Of a stretch of 64,000 nt of DNA, positions 51,354-60,225 are shown piece after piece. Within the stretch, counting starts at the first letter, position 1, and the number at the start of each line of letters is the position of its first letter. Source of the DNA: Bradyrhizobium sp. AZCC 1693 (GTDB taxonomy: Bacteria > Pseudomonadota > Alphaproteobacteria > Rhizobiales > Xanthobacteraceae); NCBI RefSeq assembly GCF_036924745.1, contig NZ_JAZHSD010000001.1, forward strand, positions 3,224,001 to 3,288,000, in the 5' to 3' direction. A model generated the notes under the pieces. That model worked only from the letters and a program-made list of their open reading frames with translations. It did not search any database and was not told the origin of the DNA. The position numbers and the translations under genes were made by a program.

Positions 51354-51635
51354 CGTGCCTCCTGTTGTTGTGGCTGTTGCGAATTCCGAATGTGATCTCC
51401 CTGCGGGCTTGCCGAAGCGCTGCCCGAAACGGGATTGGCGCTGCGGCTTTCGCCGGCCATTTGCCGGTGTGAGGCGGCAGTTATTCGCTCCGATGACGCC
51501 TGCAAGCATGTCCATTGGAGTTGCGCGCCTCGACCCGCGATCAAGGGTGACGGCTGACCGGAGTTGGCGAAATGATATAGTTCACAGAACTTCTGTATAC
51601 TTCAACGGTATTTAGATACTTACAATTCGACTTAT
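51354..51635. other. Upstream region between the divergent methyltransferase and Rieske oxygenase genes
   Basis: The gap 51354-51690 is 337 bases. The left half is plain GC-rich sequence with the methyltransferase leader. From about 51570 it turns AT-rich and holds a TTCTGTATAC half-like site at 51591-51600, a second copy of the GTATAC core found in the operator at 51653-51668. Confidence 0.5.
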
Positions 51636-51668
51636 TTGCCAACCATCTGCAACATATGTATACATATG
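51636..51668 (+). promoter_or_regulatory. Promoter with a 16-base perfect palindrome over the -10 box
   Basis: TTGCCA (51636-51641) and TATACA (51659-51664) are 17 bases apart. The palindrome CATATGTATACATATG (51653-51668) covers the -10 box. The core ATGTATACAT is the kind of site bound by FCD-type GntR regulators, and such a regulator is encoded in this operon. Repression by it is an inference. Confidence 0.65.
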
Positions 51669-51690
51669 GCACTCATAAAGGAGTGCAGCC

Positions 51691-52740
51691 ATGCCGTCCT
51701 CGTTCCCGCTCAACGCCTGGTACGCCGCCGCCTGGGATGTCGATCTCAAGCACGCGCTGTTTCCGCGCACGATCTGCGGCAAGCATGTCGTGATGTACCG
51801 CCAGTCCGACGGCAAAGTGTGCGCGCTCGAAGATGCCTGCTGGCACCGGCTGGTGCCGCTGTCGAAGGGACGGCTCGACGGTGACACCGTCGTCTGCGGC
51901 TATCACGGGCTGAAATTCAACGCGCAGGGCCGCTGCACCTACATGCCCTCGCAGGACACCATCAACCCCTCGGCCTGCGTGCGGTCCTATCCGGTGGTCG
52001 AACGCCATCGTTTCATCTGGCTGTGGATGGGCGATCCGGCGCTGGCCGATCCCGCACTGGTGCCCGACATGCACTGGAACAACGATCCGGCCTGGGCCGG
52101 CGACGGCAAGACCATTCATGTGAAGTGCGACTACCGCCTGGTGGTCGACAATCTGATGGACCTGACCCACGAGGCTTTCGTGCATGGCTCCAGCATCGGC
52201 AACGACCACGTCGCCGAAGCCCCGTTCGACGTTACCCATGGCGACAAGACCGTGACCGTGACGCGCTGGATGAAGGGCATCGACGCGCCGCCGTTCTGGG
52301 CGGCGCAACTGCAGAAGCCGGGGCCGGTCGACCGCTGGCAGATCATAAATTTCCAGGCGCCCGGCACCGTCAATATTGACGTCGGCGTGGCGCCCGCCGG
52401 CACCGGCGCGCCGGAAGGCGACCGCTCGCAGGGCGTCAACGGCTTTGTGCTCAACACCATGACGCCGGAGACCGACACGACGTGTCACTATTTCTGGGCC
52501 TTCGTCCGCAATTACCGGACCACCGAGCAGAAGCTGACCACCGAAATCCGTGACGGCGTTGCCGGCATCTTCCACGAGGATGAAATCATCCTCGAAGCGC
52601 AGCAGCGCGCGATGAACGAAAATCCGGACCGCACCTTCTACAACCTCAACATCGACGCGGGCGCGATGTGGGCGCGGCGCGTGATCGACCGCATGGTCGC
52701 GCGCGAGACCGCGCCGCAGACAGTTCAGGCCGCGGAGTGA
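51691..52740 (+). CDS. Rieske-type aromatic ring oxygenase, VanA-like terminal oxygenase
   Basis: A 349-residue protein. The Rieske cluster is held by C50-x-H52 (DACWHRL) and C69-xx-H72 (CGYHGLKF). The mononuclear iron site is NLMDLTHEAFVHG near residue 152, with Asp, His and His. The length and layout match the vanillate O-demethylase oxygenase and related enzymes that cleave aryl ethers or hydroxylate rings. The reductase gene lies after the regulator. An AAAGGAG site precedes the ATG. Confidence 0.9.
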   Translation: MPSSFPLNAWYAAAWDVDLKHALFPRTICGKHVVMYRQSDGKVCALEDACWHRLVPLSKGRLDGDTVVCGYHGLKFNAQGRCTYMPSQDTINPSACVRSYPVVERHRFIWLWMGDPALADPALVPDMHWNNDPAWAGDGKTIHVKCDYRLVVDNLMDLTHEAFVHGSSIGNDHVAEAPFDVTHGDKTVTVTRWMKGIDAPPFWAAQLQKPGPVDRWQIINFQAPGTVNIDVGVAPAGTGAPEGDRSQGVNGFVLNTMTPETDTTCHYFWAFVRNYRTTEQKLTTEIRDGVAGIFHEDEIILEAQQRAMNENPDRTFYNLNIDAGAMWARRVIDRMVARETAPQTVQAAE

Positions 52741-52766
52741 GGCCATGAGCCAAGCGGGGTAAGAAC

Positions 52767-53519
52767 ATGAGCGAACGCGACGCCGAGCGCTCCGTCTCGC
52801 AAACCGTGCGCGCGCAACTCGCGCTGCGCGACATGATCCTGTCCGGGCGGCTGCGCCCGGGCGAGCGCATCTCCGAGCTGCAGGCGGTCGACATCACGGG
52901 CGTCTCGCGGACGCCGGTGCGGCTGGCGCTGGTGCGGCTGGAGGACGAGGGTCTGCTGCAGGCGATCCCCTCAGGCGGCTTCATGGTAAAGGCGTTCACC
53001 GAACGCGACATCCTGGATTCGATCGAACTGCGCGGCACGCTGGAAGGCCTCGCCGCCCGCTTTGCGGCCGAGCGCGGCGTCAACGCGCGCAGCCTCGAGC
53101 CATTGAAGGAATGTCTCGCCGACCTCGACCAACTGGTCCGCCAGGATCCGATTTCGGTCGAAGCCTTTTCCGCCTATGTGACCATGAACGCGCGCTTCCA
53201 TGCCTTGCTGAACGAACTTTCCGCCAGCGCGCCGCTGATCCGCGAAATCGATCGCGTTTCCGCGCTGCCGTTCGCTTCGCCAAGCGCTTTCGTGATGGCG
53301 CAGTCGGCGTTGCCGGAAGCGCATCAGATCCTGCTGATCGGGCAGGATCATCATCGTATCGTGGTCGACGCCATCGAAAACCGCGAAGGCGCGCGGGCCG
53401 AGGCCGTGATGCGCGAGCATTCGCGCCTCGCCGCGCGCAACCTGCGGCTCGCGATCCGCAATCGCACGCATCTCGAGCTGATGCCTGCGCTCGCCTTGCT
53501 CAAATCGTCAGCCGAATAG
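52767..53519 (+). CDS. GntR family regulator, FCD subgroup
   Basis: A 250-residue protein. The winged helix-turn-helix is at about residues 8-75 (MILSGRLRPGERISE and VSRTPVRLALVRLEDEGLL). The FCD domain spans about 85-230, and contains the metal ligands in NARFHALLNEL and DHHRIVVDAIE. FCD members bind carboxylic acids or sugar acids as effectors. Its place between the oxygenase and reductase genes suggests control of both, via the palindrome at 51653-51668 (inference). Confidence 0.92.
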   Translation: MSERDAERSVSQTVRAQLALRDMILSGRLRPGERISELQAVDITGVSRTPVRLALVRLEDEGLLQAIPSGGFMVKAFTERDILDSIELRGTLEGLAARFAAERGVNARSLEPLKECLADLDQLVRQDPISVEAFSAYVTMNARFHALLNELSASAPLIREIDRVSALPFASPSAFVMAQSALPEAHQILLIGQDHHRIVVDAIENREGARAEAVMREHSRLAARNLRLAIRNRTHLELMPALALLKSSAE

Positions 53520-53529
53520 GAAAGCGTCC

Positions 53530-54510
53530 ATGCGTTTTGCCGAGCAATGGAGCTGGTGCACCGTCGAATCCATCTGCGACGTGACGCCCACGATCCGCGA
53601 AATTCGCCTGCGCCCCGAGAATGGCCGCGTGGCGCCCTACCCCGCCGGCAGCCATATCGGCGTCACCGTGCTGATCGACGGACAGCCCGCGCGGCGCTCC
53701 TATTCGCTGGTGGAGAACGGCGATGCCGGCACGTATCGGATCGCCGTACGGCTGGCGCCGGACAGCCGCGGCGGCTCGCGCGGCATGTGGAGCTTGACGC
53801 CGGGCGCGCGGATCGAGACGTCAAATCCGGCGTCGCTGCTCGAAATCGACTGGACGAGGAAGAGCTATTGCCTGATTGCGGGGGGCATCGGCATCACGCC
53901 GATCACAGGGATCGCAGCCGCCCTGCGCCGCAGGAATATCGACGCCCCCCTGCACTACGCCGTCAAATCGCGTGGCGATGCCGCCTTCCTCGACGAGCTC
54001 TCGGCGCTGCTCGGCGACCGCCTGATTGTGCACGCCTCCGGTGAAGGCACGCGGCTCGACCTCGAAGCCACCTTCCGCGCTTTACCGGACGATGCCATCG
54101 CCATCATGTGCGGGCCGATGCGGATGCTGGAATCGGCGCGGCGCGCCTGGAACGGTGCGGGACGCGCGCCGGCTGATCTGCGCTACGAGACCTTCGGCTC
54201 CAGCGGCCTGAAGCCGACGGCGGAATTCCGCGTGCGACTGAAGGGTACCGACACCGAACTCGTCGTGCCGCAGAACAGCTCGATGCTGGACGCCCTGAAC
54301 GGCGCCGGTTTCGAGGTGATATCGGATTGCCAGCGCGGCGAATGCGGCGTCTGCGCCGTCGACGTCGTTGCCGTCGAGGGCGAGATCGATCATCGCGACG
54401 TCTTCTTCAGCGATCAGCAGAAGCACGACAACCGCAAGATCTGCCCCTGCGTGTCGCGCGCGATCGGTGTCCTTACGATAGATACGCTGTACCGGCCGGA
54501 AGCGGCTTAG
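53530..54510 (+). CDS. VanB-type flavin reductase with C-terminal 2Fe-2S domain
   Basis: A 326-residue reductase from the ATG at 53530, with an AGGAAAGCG site. The FMN-binding motif is RRSYSLVE near residue 56, the NAD loop GGIGITPITG near 119, and the C-terminal ferredoxin domain has CQRGECGVC near 264 with a fourth Cys in KICPCVS near 304. It passes electrons from NADH to the Rieske oxygenase. The order oxygenase, regulator, reductase is unusual; the usual pairing is direct. Confidence 0.93.
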   Translation: MRFAEQWSWCTVESICDVTPTIREIRLRPENGRVAPYPAGSHIGVTVLIDGQPARRSYSLVENGDAGTYRIAVRLAPDSRGGSRGMWSLTPGARIETSNPASLLEIDWTRKSYCLIAGGIGITPITGIAAALRRRNIDAPLHYAVKSRGDAAFLDELSALLGDRLIVHASGEGTRLDLEATFRALPDDAIAIMCGPMRMLESARRAWNGAGRAPADLRYETFGSSGLKPTAEFRVRLKGTDTELVVPQNSSMLDALNGAGFEVISDCQRGECGVCAVDVVAVEGEIDHRDVFFSDQQKHDNRKICPCVSRAIGVLTIDTLYRPEAA

Positions 54511-54544
54511 CATAAGACGCATTTTCCGAAATGGCCCACCGCCC

Positions 54545-54634
54545 GTCATGGCCGGGCTTGTCCCGGCCATCCACGTCTTTCTTACTGGGTTGAAGCAAAG
54601 ACGTGGATGCCCGGCACAAGGGGCCGGGCATGAC
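54545..54634. repeat. Palindromic repeat, family B, copy 3
   Basis: GTCATGGCCGGGCTTGTCCC at the left, GGGGCCGGGCATGAC at the right, with CCATCCACG and CGTGGATGC inside. It ends the Rieske operon and lies 21 bases from the GMC gene stop. Confidence 0.85.
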
Positions 54635-54655
54635 GAGTTTCTATGAGGGCTTACT

Positions 54656-56305
54656 TCACACGCCAGCCGGCACCGGAAACCTCACCGCCTCCAGCGCGGT
54701 CTTGCCGCGGATCATGTCGGAGGCCTTGTCGGCAATCATCAAAGTCGAGGCGTTGAGATTGGCCGAGATCATCCGCGGCATGATCGAGGCGTCGACCACG
54801 CGCAGTCCCTGCAGCCCGTGCACGCGCAACTGATCGTCGACCACGGCCCACTTGGCATCCGCCGGTCCCATGCGGCAGGTGCAGCCGGGATGGAACGTGG
54901 TGGTGCCGCGCTCGGTGGCGGCGGCGAGGAACTCATCGTCGCTCTGCACCTTGGGTCCGGGGAAATCCTCATAGGCGTAATACGGCGCGAGCGGCTTGGA
55001 TGCGAGCAGCCGGCGCGCCAGCTTCATGCCGGCGACGACGACGCGGCGGTCGATCTCCTCGACCAGATAGTTGGTCTGGATGATCGGCGGCGCGAACGGA
55101 TCGGCCGAGCGGATGCGGACATAGCCGCGGCTCTCGGGGCGCTGTTGCCATGAGGCAACCGTCATGCCCGGCTCGTCCTCGAGCTGGCCCTGCACGCCTT
55201 CCTTGTAGCTCGCCGGCGTAAAGGTGAGCTGCAGGTCGGAGCTTTCGGTGGTCTCGCCGGAGTGCCAGAAGCAATAAACCATCGTCGGCGACAGCGAGAG
55301 CAGGCCGCGCCGTGTCGTCGCCCATTTCAGCGCCTCGACCCAGAGGCTCAGGCCCCGCCGCAGTTCATTGATGGTCCGGATGTTCTTGACGCGCGCGACC
55401 GAACGCGGTGCGTAGTGGTCCTGCAGGCCCTCGCCCACGCCGGGCAACGCGTGACGGACCTCGATGCCGTGCGATTGCAACAATTCCGGCGAACCGACGC
55501 CGGACAATTGCAGCACCTGCGGCGAGTTGTAGGTGCCGCCGGAAAGAATGACTTCCTTGTTGGCGCGCACCTCGATCGGTGTGCCGCCCTTGCCGCCCCG
55601 GAGATAACGCACGCCGACCGCGCGCTTGCCCTCGAAGATGAGGTTGGTGACATGCGCATGCGTGCGCACATCGACATTCCCCCGCTTGCGCGCCGGATGC
55701 AGGAACGCCTTCGCGGCGCTGATGCGCAGGCCCTTCTCGATGGTGCGCTGGCAGTAGGACACGCCTTCCTGGATCGCGCCGTTGTAGTCGGGGTTGCGCG
55801 GAATGCCGAGGCTCATGGCGCCCTCCATGAAGGCCTCGCAGAGCGGATCCTGCCAGTCCATGGTCGTTACGGTCAGGCTGCCGTCACGGCCGCGATAGGT
55901 TTCGTCGCCTTCCCCGACCCGCCGCTCCAGCCGCTTGAAATAGGGCAGGATGTCCGGGTAGCCCCAGCCGCGGTTGCCGAGTTGCGCCCAGGTGTCGAAA
56001 TCCTGGCGCTGGCCGCGGTTGTAGATATGGCCGTTGATCGACGACGATCCGCCCAGCGTCTTGCCGCGCGGCGCATAGATGCTGCGGCCGCCGGTCCAAG
56101 GGCCCGGCTCTTGGCTGTAGCCCCAGTTGACGCTCTTCATGTGGAACGTCTTGATGAAGCCGGCCGGCAGATGAATGTAGGGGTGCCAGTCCGTCGGCCC
56201 CGCTTCCAGCACGCAGATGCGGGCCGTCAAATCTTCACTGAGCCGGTTGGCGAGCACGCTGCCTGCGGAGCCCGCGCCGATAATCACGTAATCGAACGTT
56301 TCCAT
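54656..56305 (-). CDS. GMC family FAD-dependent alcohol oxidoreductase (choline dehydrogenase-like)
   Basis: A 549-residue protein. The FAD loop is VIIGAGSAGSVLANRL at about 7-22. The GMC signature 1 is GKTLGGSSSINGHIYNRG near residue 85, and signature 2 is GGTYNSPQVLQLSG near 263. The catalytic His lies in TTFHPGCTCRMG near 485. It oxidises a primary or secondary alcohol; choline is only a family label. It converges on the Rieske operon with a repeat between. Confidence 0.93.
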   Translation of the reverse strand: METFDYVIIGAGSAGSVLANRLSEDLTARICVLEAGPTDWHPYIHLPAGFIKTFHMKSVNWGYSQEPGPWTGGRSIYAPRGKTLGGSSSINGHIYNRGQRQDFDTWAQLGNRGWGYPDILPYFKRLERRVGEGDETYRGRDGSLTVTTMDWQDPLCEAFMEGAMSLGIPRNPDYNGAIQEGVSYCQRTIEKGLRISAAKAFLHPARKRGNVDVRTHAHVTNLIFEGKRAVGVRYLRGGKGGTPIEVRANKEVILSGGTYNSPQVLQLSGVGSPELLQSHGIEVRHALPGVGEGLQDHYAPRSVARVKNIRTINELRRGLSLWVEALKWATTRRGLLSLSPTMVYCFWHSGETTESSDLQLTFTPASYKEGVQGQLEDEPGMTVASWQQRPESRGYVRIRSADPFAPPIIQTNYLVEEIDRRVVVAGMKLARRLLASKPLAPYYAYEDFPGPKVQSDDEFLAAATERGTTTFHPGCTCRMGPADAKWAVVDDQLRVHGLQGLRVVDASIMPRMISANLNASTLMIADKASDMIRGKTALEAVRFPVPAGV

Positions 56306-56329
56306 TGTCTCGCTTCTGGCGCGGCTTGG

Positions 56330-56923
56330 TTACCGCGGCTTGTCGTTGAGTTGATAAGTGAGATGCGCCTTTACCGTCGGCCATTCGCTGGCGATGATGC
56401 TGTAAACCACGGTGTCGCGCAACGTGCCGTTCGGTGCGATCTGGTGGCTTCTCAGGATACCGTCCTGCTTGGCGCCCAGACGCTCGATGCCGCGCCGGCT
56501 CTGGTGATTGAAGAAATGCGTGCGGAACTCTACCGCAATGCAATTGAGCTGCTCGAAAGCGTGCGTCAGCAGCAGCAATTTGCATTGCGTATTGAGCGCG
56601 CTGCGCTGCACGCGCTTGGCGTACCAGGTAGAGCCGATTTCGACGCGGCGGTTGGCGGCATCGACGTTCATATAGGTCGACATGCCCGCGACCTTGCCCT
56701 TGGCATCAAACACCGTGAACGGCAGCATCGTGCCGGCCGCGAACAGGCCGAGACGGCGGTCGATTTCCTTTTTCATGTTTTCGGCGGTCGGGATGGCGGT
56801 GTACCAGAGCTTCCACAGCTCGCCGTCCTTCACGGCTTCCACGAGTCCGTCGATGTGATCGTACGACAGCGGCTCCAACCGCGCGTACTCGCCGCGAAGG
56901 GTAATTGGTTCAAGAAAGGCCAT
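56330..56923 (-). CDS. GNAT family N-acetyltransferase (RimJ/RimL-like)
   Basis: A 197-residue protein with the acetyltransferase-3 layout: LRGEYARLEPLSYDHIDGL at the start, VAGMSTYMNVDAANRRVEIGSTWY in the middle, and NTQCKLLLLTHAFEQLN in the acetyl-CoA region, although the usual Q/RxxGxG loop is weak here. RHTFFNHQSRRGIERLGAKQDGIL is near residue 140. The acceptor is not known. It lies upstream of the GMC gene on the same strand. Confidence 0.9.
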   Translation of the reverse strand: MAFLEPITLRGEYARLEPLSYDHIDGLVEAVKDGELWKLWYTAIPTAENMKKEIDRRLGLFAAGTMLPFTVFDAKGKVAGMSTYMNVDAANRRVEIGSTWYAKRVQRSALNTQCKLLLLTHAFEQLNCIAVEFRTHFFNHQSRRGIERLGAKQDGILRSHQIAPNGTLRDTVVYSIIASEWPTVKAHLTYQLNDKPR

Positions 56924-56979
56924 TCAGTCCACTCCTCTTCTCCATCGTCGTTGCGAGGAGCGATAGCGATCTATCCTCT

Positions 56980-57104
56980 GTCATTCCGGGATGGTGCGCT
57001 AGCACCAGACCACAGGTGCGCAATTTGCGCACCGGGGAATCTCGAGATCCTCAGATGCGCAACTGCGCATCATAGTTCGATGCTTCGCATCGCCCCGGAA
57101 TGAC
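56980..57104. repeat. Palindromic repeat, family A, copy 2
   Basis: GTCATTCCGGGATGGTGCGC and CATCGCCCCGGAATGAC arms; the middle has extra small hairpins (GTGCGCAATTTGCGCAC and GATGCGCAACTGCGCATC). A piece of family C lies just before it at about 56947. Confidence 0.88.
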
Positions 57105-57123
57105 GATTGCGTTCTCGCAATCG

Positions 57124-58050
57124 TCACTTGTTCAAAAAATTCAGCGCCAGCCCCGGCCGCGCCCAGTCCATCGCGATCAGTTCGCCCTTGCCCGACAGCG
57201 TGATGTAGGCGGTTTTCAGTTCAGGCCCGCCGAAGGCGATGTTGGTGGTGACGCGGTCGCCGGTCGGCACCTGCTCCACCAGCGTGCCGTCGGGCGCGAT
57301 CACGGAGATACAGCCCGACACCAGCGTTGCGACGCAGACATTGCCGTTGGCTTCCACGGCAAGCGAATCGAACATCTGGTAGCCGCCCAGCCCCGCGATC
57401 GGCTTGCCGCGCTCGCCGCGATAGATCACGTCGCGCGGCTTGATGGTGCCGGGCTCGGCGATTTCGTAGGCCCACAGCCTCGCCGTCGGCGTCTCCGCGA
57501 TGTAGACCGTTTTCTCGTCCGGCGACAGGCCGATGCCGTTGGCGGGCAGCACGCCATGCACGGCCTCGACGATCTCCTTCATGCCGGGCTTGAGATAATA
57601 GAACGCACCGACATCCATCTCGCGGGCGCGGCGCTTGCCGAGATCGGAGAACCAGAGCCCGCCATGCTTGTCGAATACCAGATCGTTCGGCCCGCGCAGC
57701 GCATGCTCGCCGCATTTGTCGACGACGGTCTCGACCTTGCCGCTTTGCATATCCACGCGCTGGATCGAGCCGCCCAGATAATCATCCGGCTGCTGCCCCG
57801 GCATGATCATCTTGCCCGTCGGAATCCAGCTGAAGCCGCCATTGTTGCAGATGTACATCTTGCCGTCGGGCCCGAGGGCTGCGCCGTTGGGGCCGCCGGG
57901 AATTTGCGCGACCACATCTTTCCGCCCGTCGGGATAAATCCGCGTCAGCCGCTTGCCCCGGATTTCGACCAGCACCACCGAGCCGTCCGGCATGACGACC
58001 GGGCCTTCCGGAAACTCCAGATCGGTGGCGAGAACGCGGATATCGGCCAT
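57124..58050 (-). CDS. SMP-30/gluconolactonase family lactonase
   Basis: A 308-residue beta-propeller enzyme. The metal ligands of the family are seen as Glu in DLEFPEGPV near residue 16, Asn in LRGPNDLVFD near 131, Asn in LPANGIGLSPDEK near 180 and the Asp of SLAVEANGNV-type strands. It opens lactones, as in sugar acid or Baeyer-Villiger routes. There is no signal peptide. In context it could act on a lactone made by the monooxygenase 7 kb away (inference). Confidence 0.9.
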   Translation of the reverse strand: MADIRVLATDLEFPEGPVVMPDGSVVLVEIRGKRLTRIYPDGRKDVVAQIPGGPNGAALGPDGKMYICNNGGFSWIPTGKMIMPGQQPDDYLGGSIQRVDMQSGKVETVVDKCGEHALRGPNDLVFDKHGGLWFSDLGKRRAREMDVGAFYYLKPGMKEIVEAVHGVLPANGIGLSPDEKTVYIAETPTARLWAYEIAEPGTIKPRDVIYRGERGKPIAGLGGYQMFDSLAVEANGNVCVATLVSGCISVIAPDGTLVEQVPTGDRVTTNIAFGGPELKTAYITLSGKGELIAMDWARPGLALNFLNK

Positions 58051-58199
58051 GAATCCTCCCGGCTTGCTTTTGGCTGCAGGCGGATTTTGGCTCGACCCCG
58101 CACGCGCAACAATTGGTTACGCCATGTTATGGCAAAGTCGATATCGCTTGCCAAGCAACCGCGGGCAATCCCGCGGCGCAGGGCAGCATTGCGGTGATG

Positions 58200-58600
58200 C
58201 TATTCACTCACCGGAATCCAGATCTCCAGCCCGCCATTGCCGGTGGCCGGATCGAAGTTTTCGTCGTAGCGCTCAAAACTCGGCGCGTCGGCCGCTTTCA
58301 TGCCTGATACCGGCAGCCAGTGATTCCAGATCGTGTTGATGGTGCGGCGAATGGTCGAGATGTGCTGTCCGCATCCAGCGCAAGGCTGAGAATGTCGGGG
58401 GCGCCTGCCGCGAGCGCCTGCGCGGCCTTGCTGAGCCGGCGGGCACGCACATAGCGCATCACCGAAAACCCGGTGGCGGCGGCAAACGCCCGCACCAGAT
58501 GGAAGCGCGAGACGCCGGCAGCGCCGGCGAAGTCATCGAGCGTCAGCGGTTCGGCGAGATGGCTTTCGATGTACCAGAGCGCATTCTGGGCCGGATTCAT
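58200..58600 (-). pseudogene. AraC-family/GyrI-domain regulator, internally deleted
   Basis: The first 75 residues are an intact AraC helix-turn-helix start (NALWYIESHLAEPLTLDDFAG then VSRFHLVRAFAAATGFS). At about 58365-58372 the frame changes. One frame over, the DNA reads HISTIRRTINTIWNHWLPVS, then AADAPSFERYDENFDP and GNGGLEIWIPVSE, which is the C-terminal end of a GyrI-like effector domain. The second helix of the DNA-binding domain and most of the effector domain are missing, so a deletion of roughly 450-500 bases is inferred. It faces the enolase-superfamily gene. Confidence 0.8.
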
Positions 58601-58719
58601 GACTGACAGCTTTCCTACGAAGCGATCCGATTATGATCGCTCGCGTCGCGCTTCATTTGACAATCCTTGCTCTCCGTTCCTGCCGCTGACAATGTATCGG
58701 AGCGCGATTGGAGGGAACC

Positions 58720-59826
58720 ATGCTGATCACCAACGTCCGGGCGCACCATATCCGCATTCCCTATGACGCCGGGGTGGCGAGCTTCAAGCAAGGCGCATCT
58801 GCAATCTCGGCGCTGGAAATCGTGATGATCGAGGTTTCCACCGACGCCGGCATCACCGGCTGGGGCGATGCCTTTGCGTATGTCTGCCCACGAACAACAT
58901 ACACTGCCATCGAGGAAATGATTGCGCCGCAGGCACAGGGCCTCGAGGTTCCCGACGCCGCAGGCATTCCCGCCTTCATGGAACATATCCAGCGCAACCT
59001 GCATCTGTTCGGCCGCTATGGCATCACCATGTTCGCGATATCGGCGCTCGATATCGCGCTGTGGGACCTTGCCGCAAAGGCGAAGGACGTGCCGTTGCAT
59101 CGGCTGATCGGCGAGGTCAGGCGCGCGCGGATTCCCGCCTATGCGAGCCTGCTGCGGATCGGCAAACCCGAGCTGATTGCAAGCGAGTGCGAAACGGTGC
59201 TGCGGCGAGGTTACAAGGCGATCAAATTGCATGAGACCACAACGCCCGCGGTATTTGCCGCGCGGCAGGCGATCGGTCCTGGCATTCCGTTGATGGTCGA
59301 CCTGAACTGCCCACTGGATGGTCCCGCCGCGATTGTATTCGCGCATTCCTGCCGGGACGCTGCGCCGATGTTCCTCGAAGAGCCGGTCTGGCCGCCGGAG
59401 GATTTTGCAACGCTCGCCGAAGTGCGGGCCAAGGGCGGGCTCAACGTTGCGGCCGGCGAGAATGCGTGCACGGTTCATCAATTCAGAGAGATGATGAAGG
59501 CGGGCGCGGTAAGCCACGCGCAACCCTCCGTCATCAAGGTCGGCGGCATCACCGAATATCTGAAGGTCGCAGCACTGGCCGACGAATTCGGCATCAGGCT
59601 TGCGCCGCATTCGCCCTATTTCGGGCCGGGCTTGCTGGCGACGCTGCAGTTGATGTCGCTGCGCGACGACGCAAGTTTCGTCGAGGTGTTTTATATGAAG
59701 CGCGCCGCATGCCTGTGGCGTGGCCGCATCGATGTCGATGCCAATGGCGATGTCGAGGTGCCCCAGGGGCCCGGCCTTGGGCTTGAACCGGACAAGGCCG
59801 TCATGGAGCAATACCGGATATCGTGA
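58720..59826 (+). CDS. Mandelate racemase/muconate lactonizing enzyme family protein (enolase superfamily)
   Basis: A 368-residue enzyme from the ATG at 58720 with a GGAGGGAA site. The three metal ligands are Asp in MVDLNCP near residue 194, Glu in FLEEPVW near 220 and Glu in VAAGENAC near 246. Possible bases are Lys/His in AIKLHET near 166 and His in LAPHSPYFGPG near 300. It abstracts a proton next to a carboxylate, to dehydrate, racemise or lactonise an acid; the substrate is unknown. The KLH motif differs from the KxK of mandelate racemase. Confidence 0.92.
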   Translation: MLITNVRAHHIRIPYDAGVASFKQGASAISALEIVMIEVSTDAGITGWGDAFAYVCPRTTYTAIEEMIAPQAQGLEVPDAAGIPAFMEHIQRNLHLFGRYGITMFAISALDIALWDLAAKAKDVPLHRLIGEVRRARIPAYASLLRIGKPELIASECETVLRRGYKAIKLHETTTPAVFAARQAIGPGIPLMVDLNCPLDGPAAIVFAHSCRDAAPMFLEEPVWPPEDFATLAEVRAKGGLNVAAGENACTVHQFREMMKAGAVSHAQPSVIKVGGITEYLKVAALADEFGIRLAPHSPYFGPGLLATLQLMSLRDDASFVEVFYMKRAACLWRGRIDVDANGDVEVPQGPGLGLEPDKAVMEQYRIS

Positions 59827-59832
59827 CTGCCG

Positions 59833-60225
59833 CTACTTTGTGCCGTCCTTTGCCGGCGCTGCATCCTTCGCAGCAGGCGCTGCATCCTTCGCCACGGGCG
59901 CTGCGGCCTTCTTCGCGTCTTCCGCCGCCTTTTGCGCCGACTGCAATTCAGTGACCACCTTCTGCAGGCCAATGACCGCGCCCTTCAGCGCCTCGATCTG
60001 CCGGTTGGAGGCGTCGATCTTCTGCTGATGATCCGTGGTGAGTTTTGTGATGGACTTCTGCAGGAAGTCGACATTGCTCTGCAGGCAAGAGGTGCGGCGC
60101 TCCATCGTCTTTTCGACGGTGCAGATCTCGATGCCGGGAACGTCCTGCGCGTGAACGGTCACCGGCAGTGACGCCGTCAGCAGCGCGAAAGCGGCGAAGG
60201 TGTTCCTGGCCATCGGAGCAATCAT
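59833..60225 (-). CDS. Secreted coiled-coil protein with Ala/Lys-rich repeats
   Basis: About 130 residues from the ATG at 60225; an ATG at 60213 is just as good. The signal peptide ends PVTVHAQ. After ICTVEKTMERRTSCLQ with two Cys, a long helix of heptads follows (VDFLQKSITKLTTDH and KIDASNRQIEALKGAVI). The C-terminus repeats AAPVAKDAAPAAKDAAPAKD. It converges on the enolase-superfamily gene. No family is recognised. Confidence 0.72.
   Translation of the reverse strand: MIAPMARNTFAAFALLTASLPVTVHAQDVPGIEICTVEKTMERRTSCLQSNVDFLQKSITKLTTDHQQKIDASNRQIEALKGAVIGLQKVVTELQSAQKAAEDAKKAAAPVAKDAAPAAKDAAPAKDGTK

Noticed and set aside
55262..57103. A 613-codon open frame on the plus strand
   Set aside because: It is antisense to the GMC oxidoreductase and the acetyltransferase, which carry all their motifs, and it crosses repeat family A.
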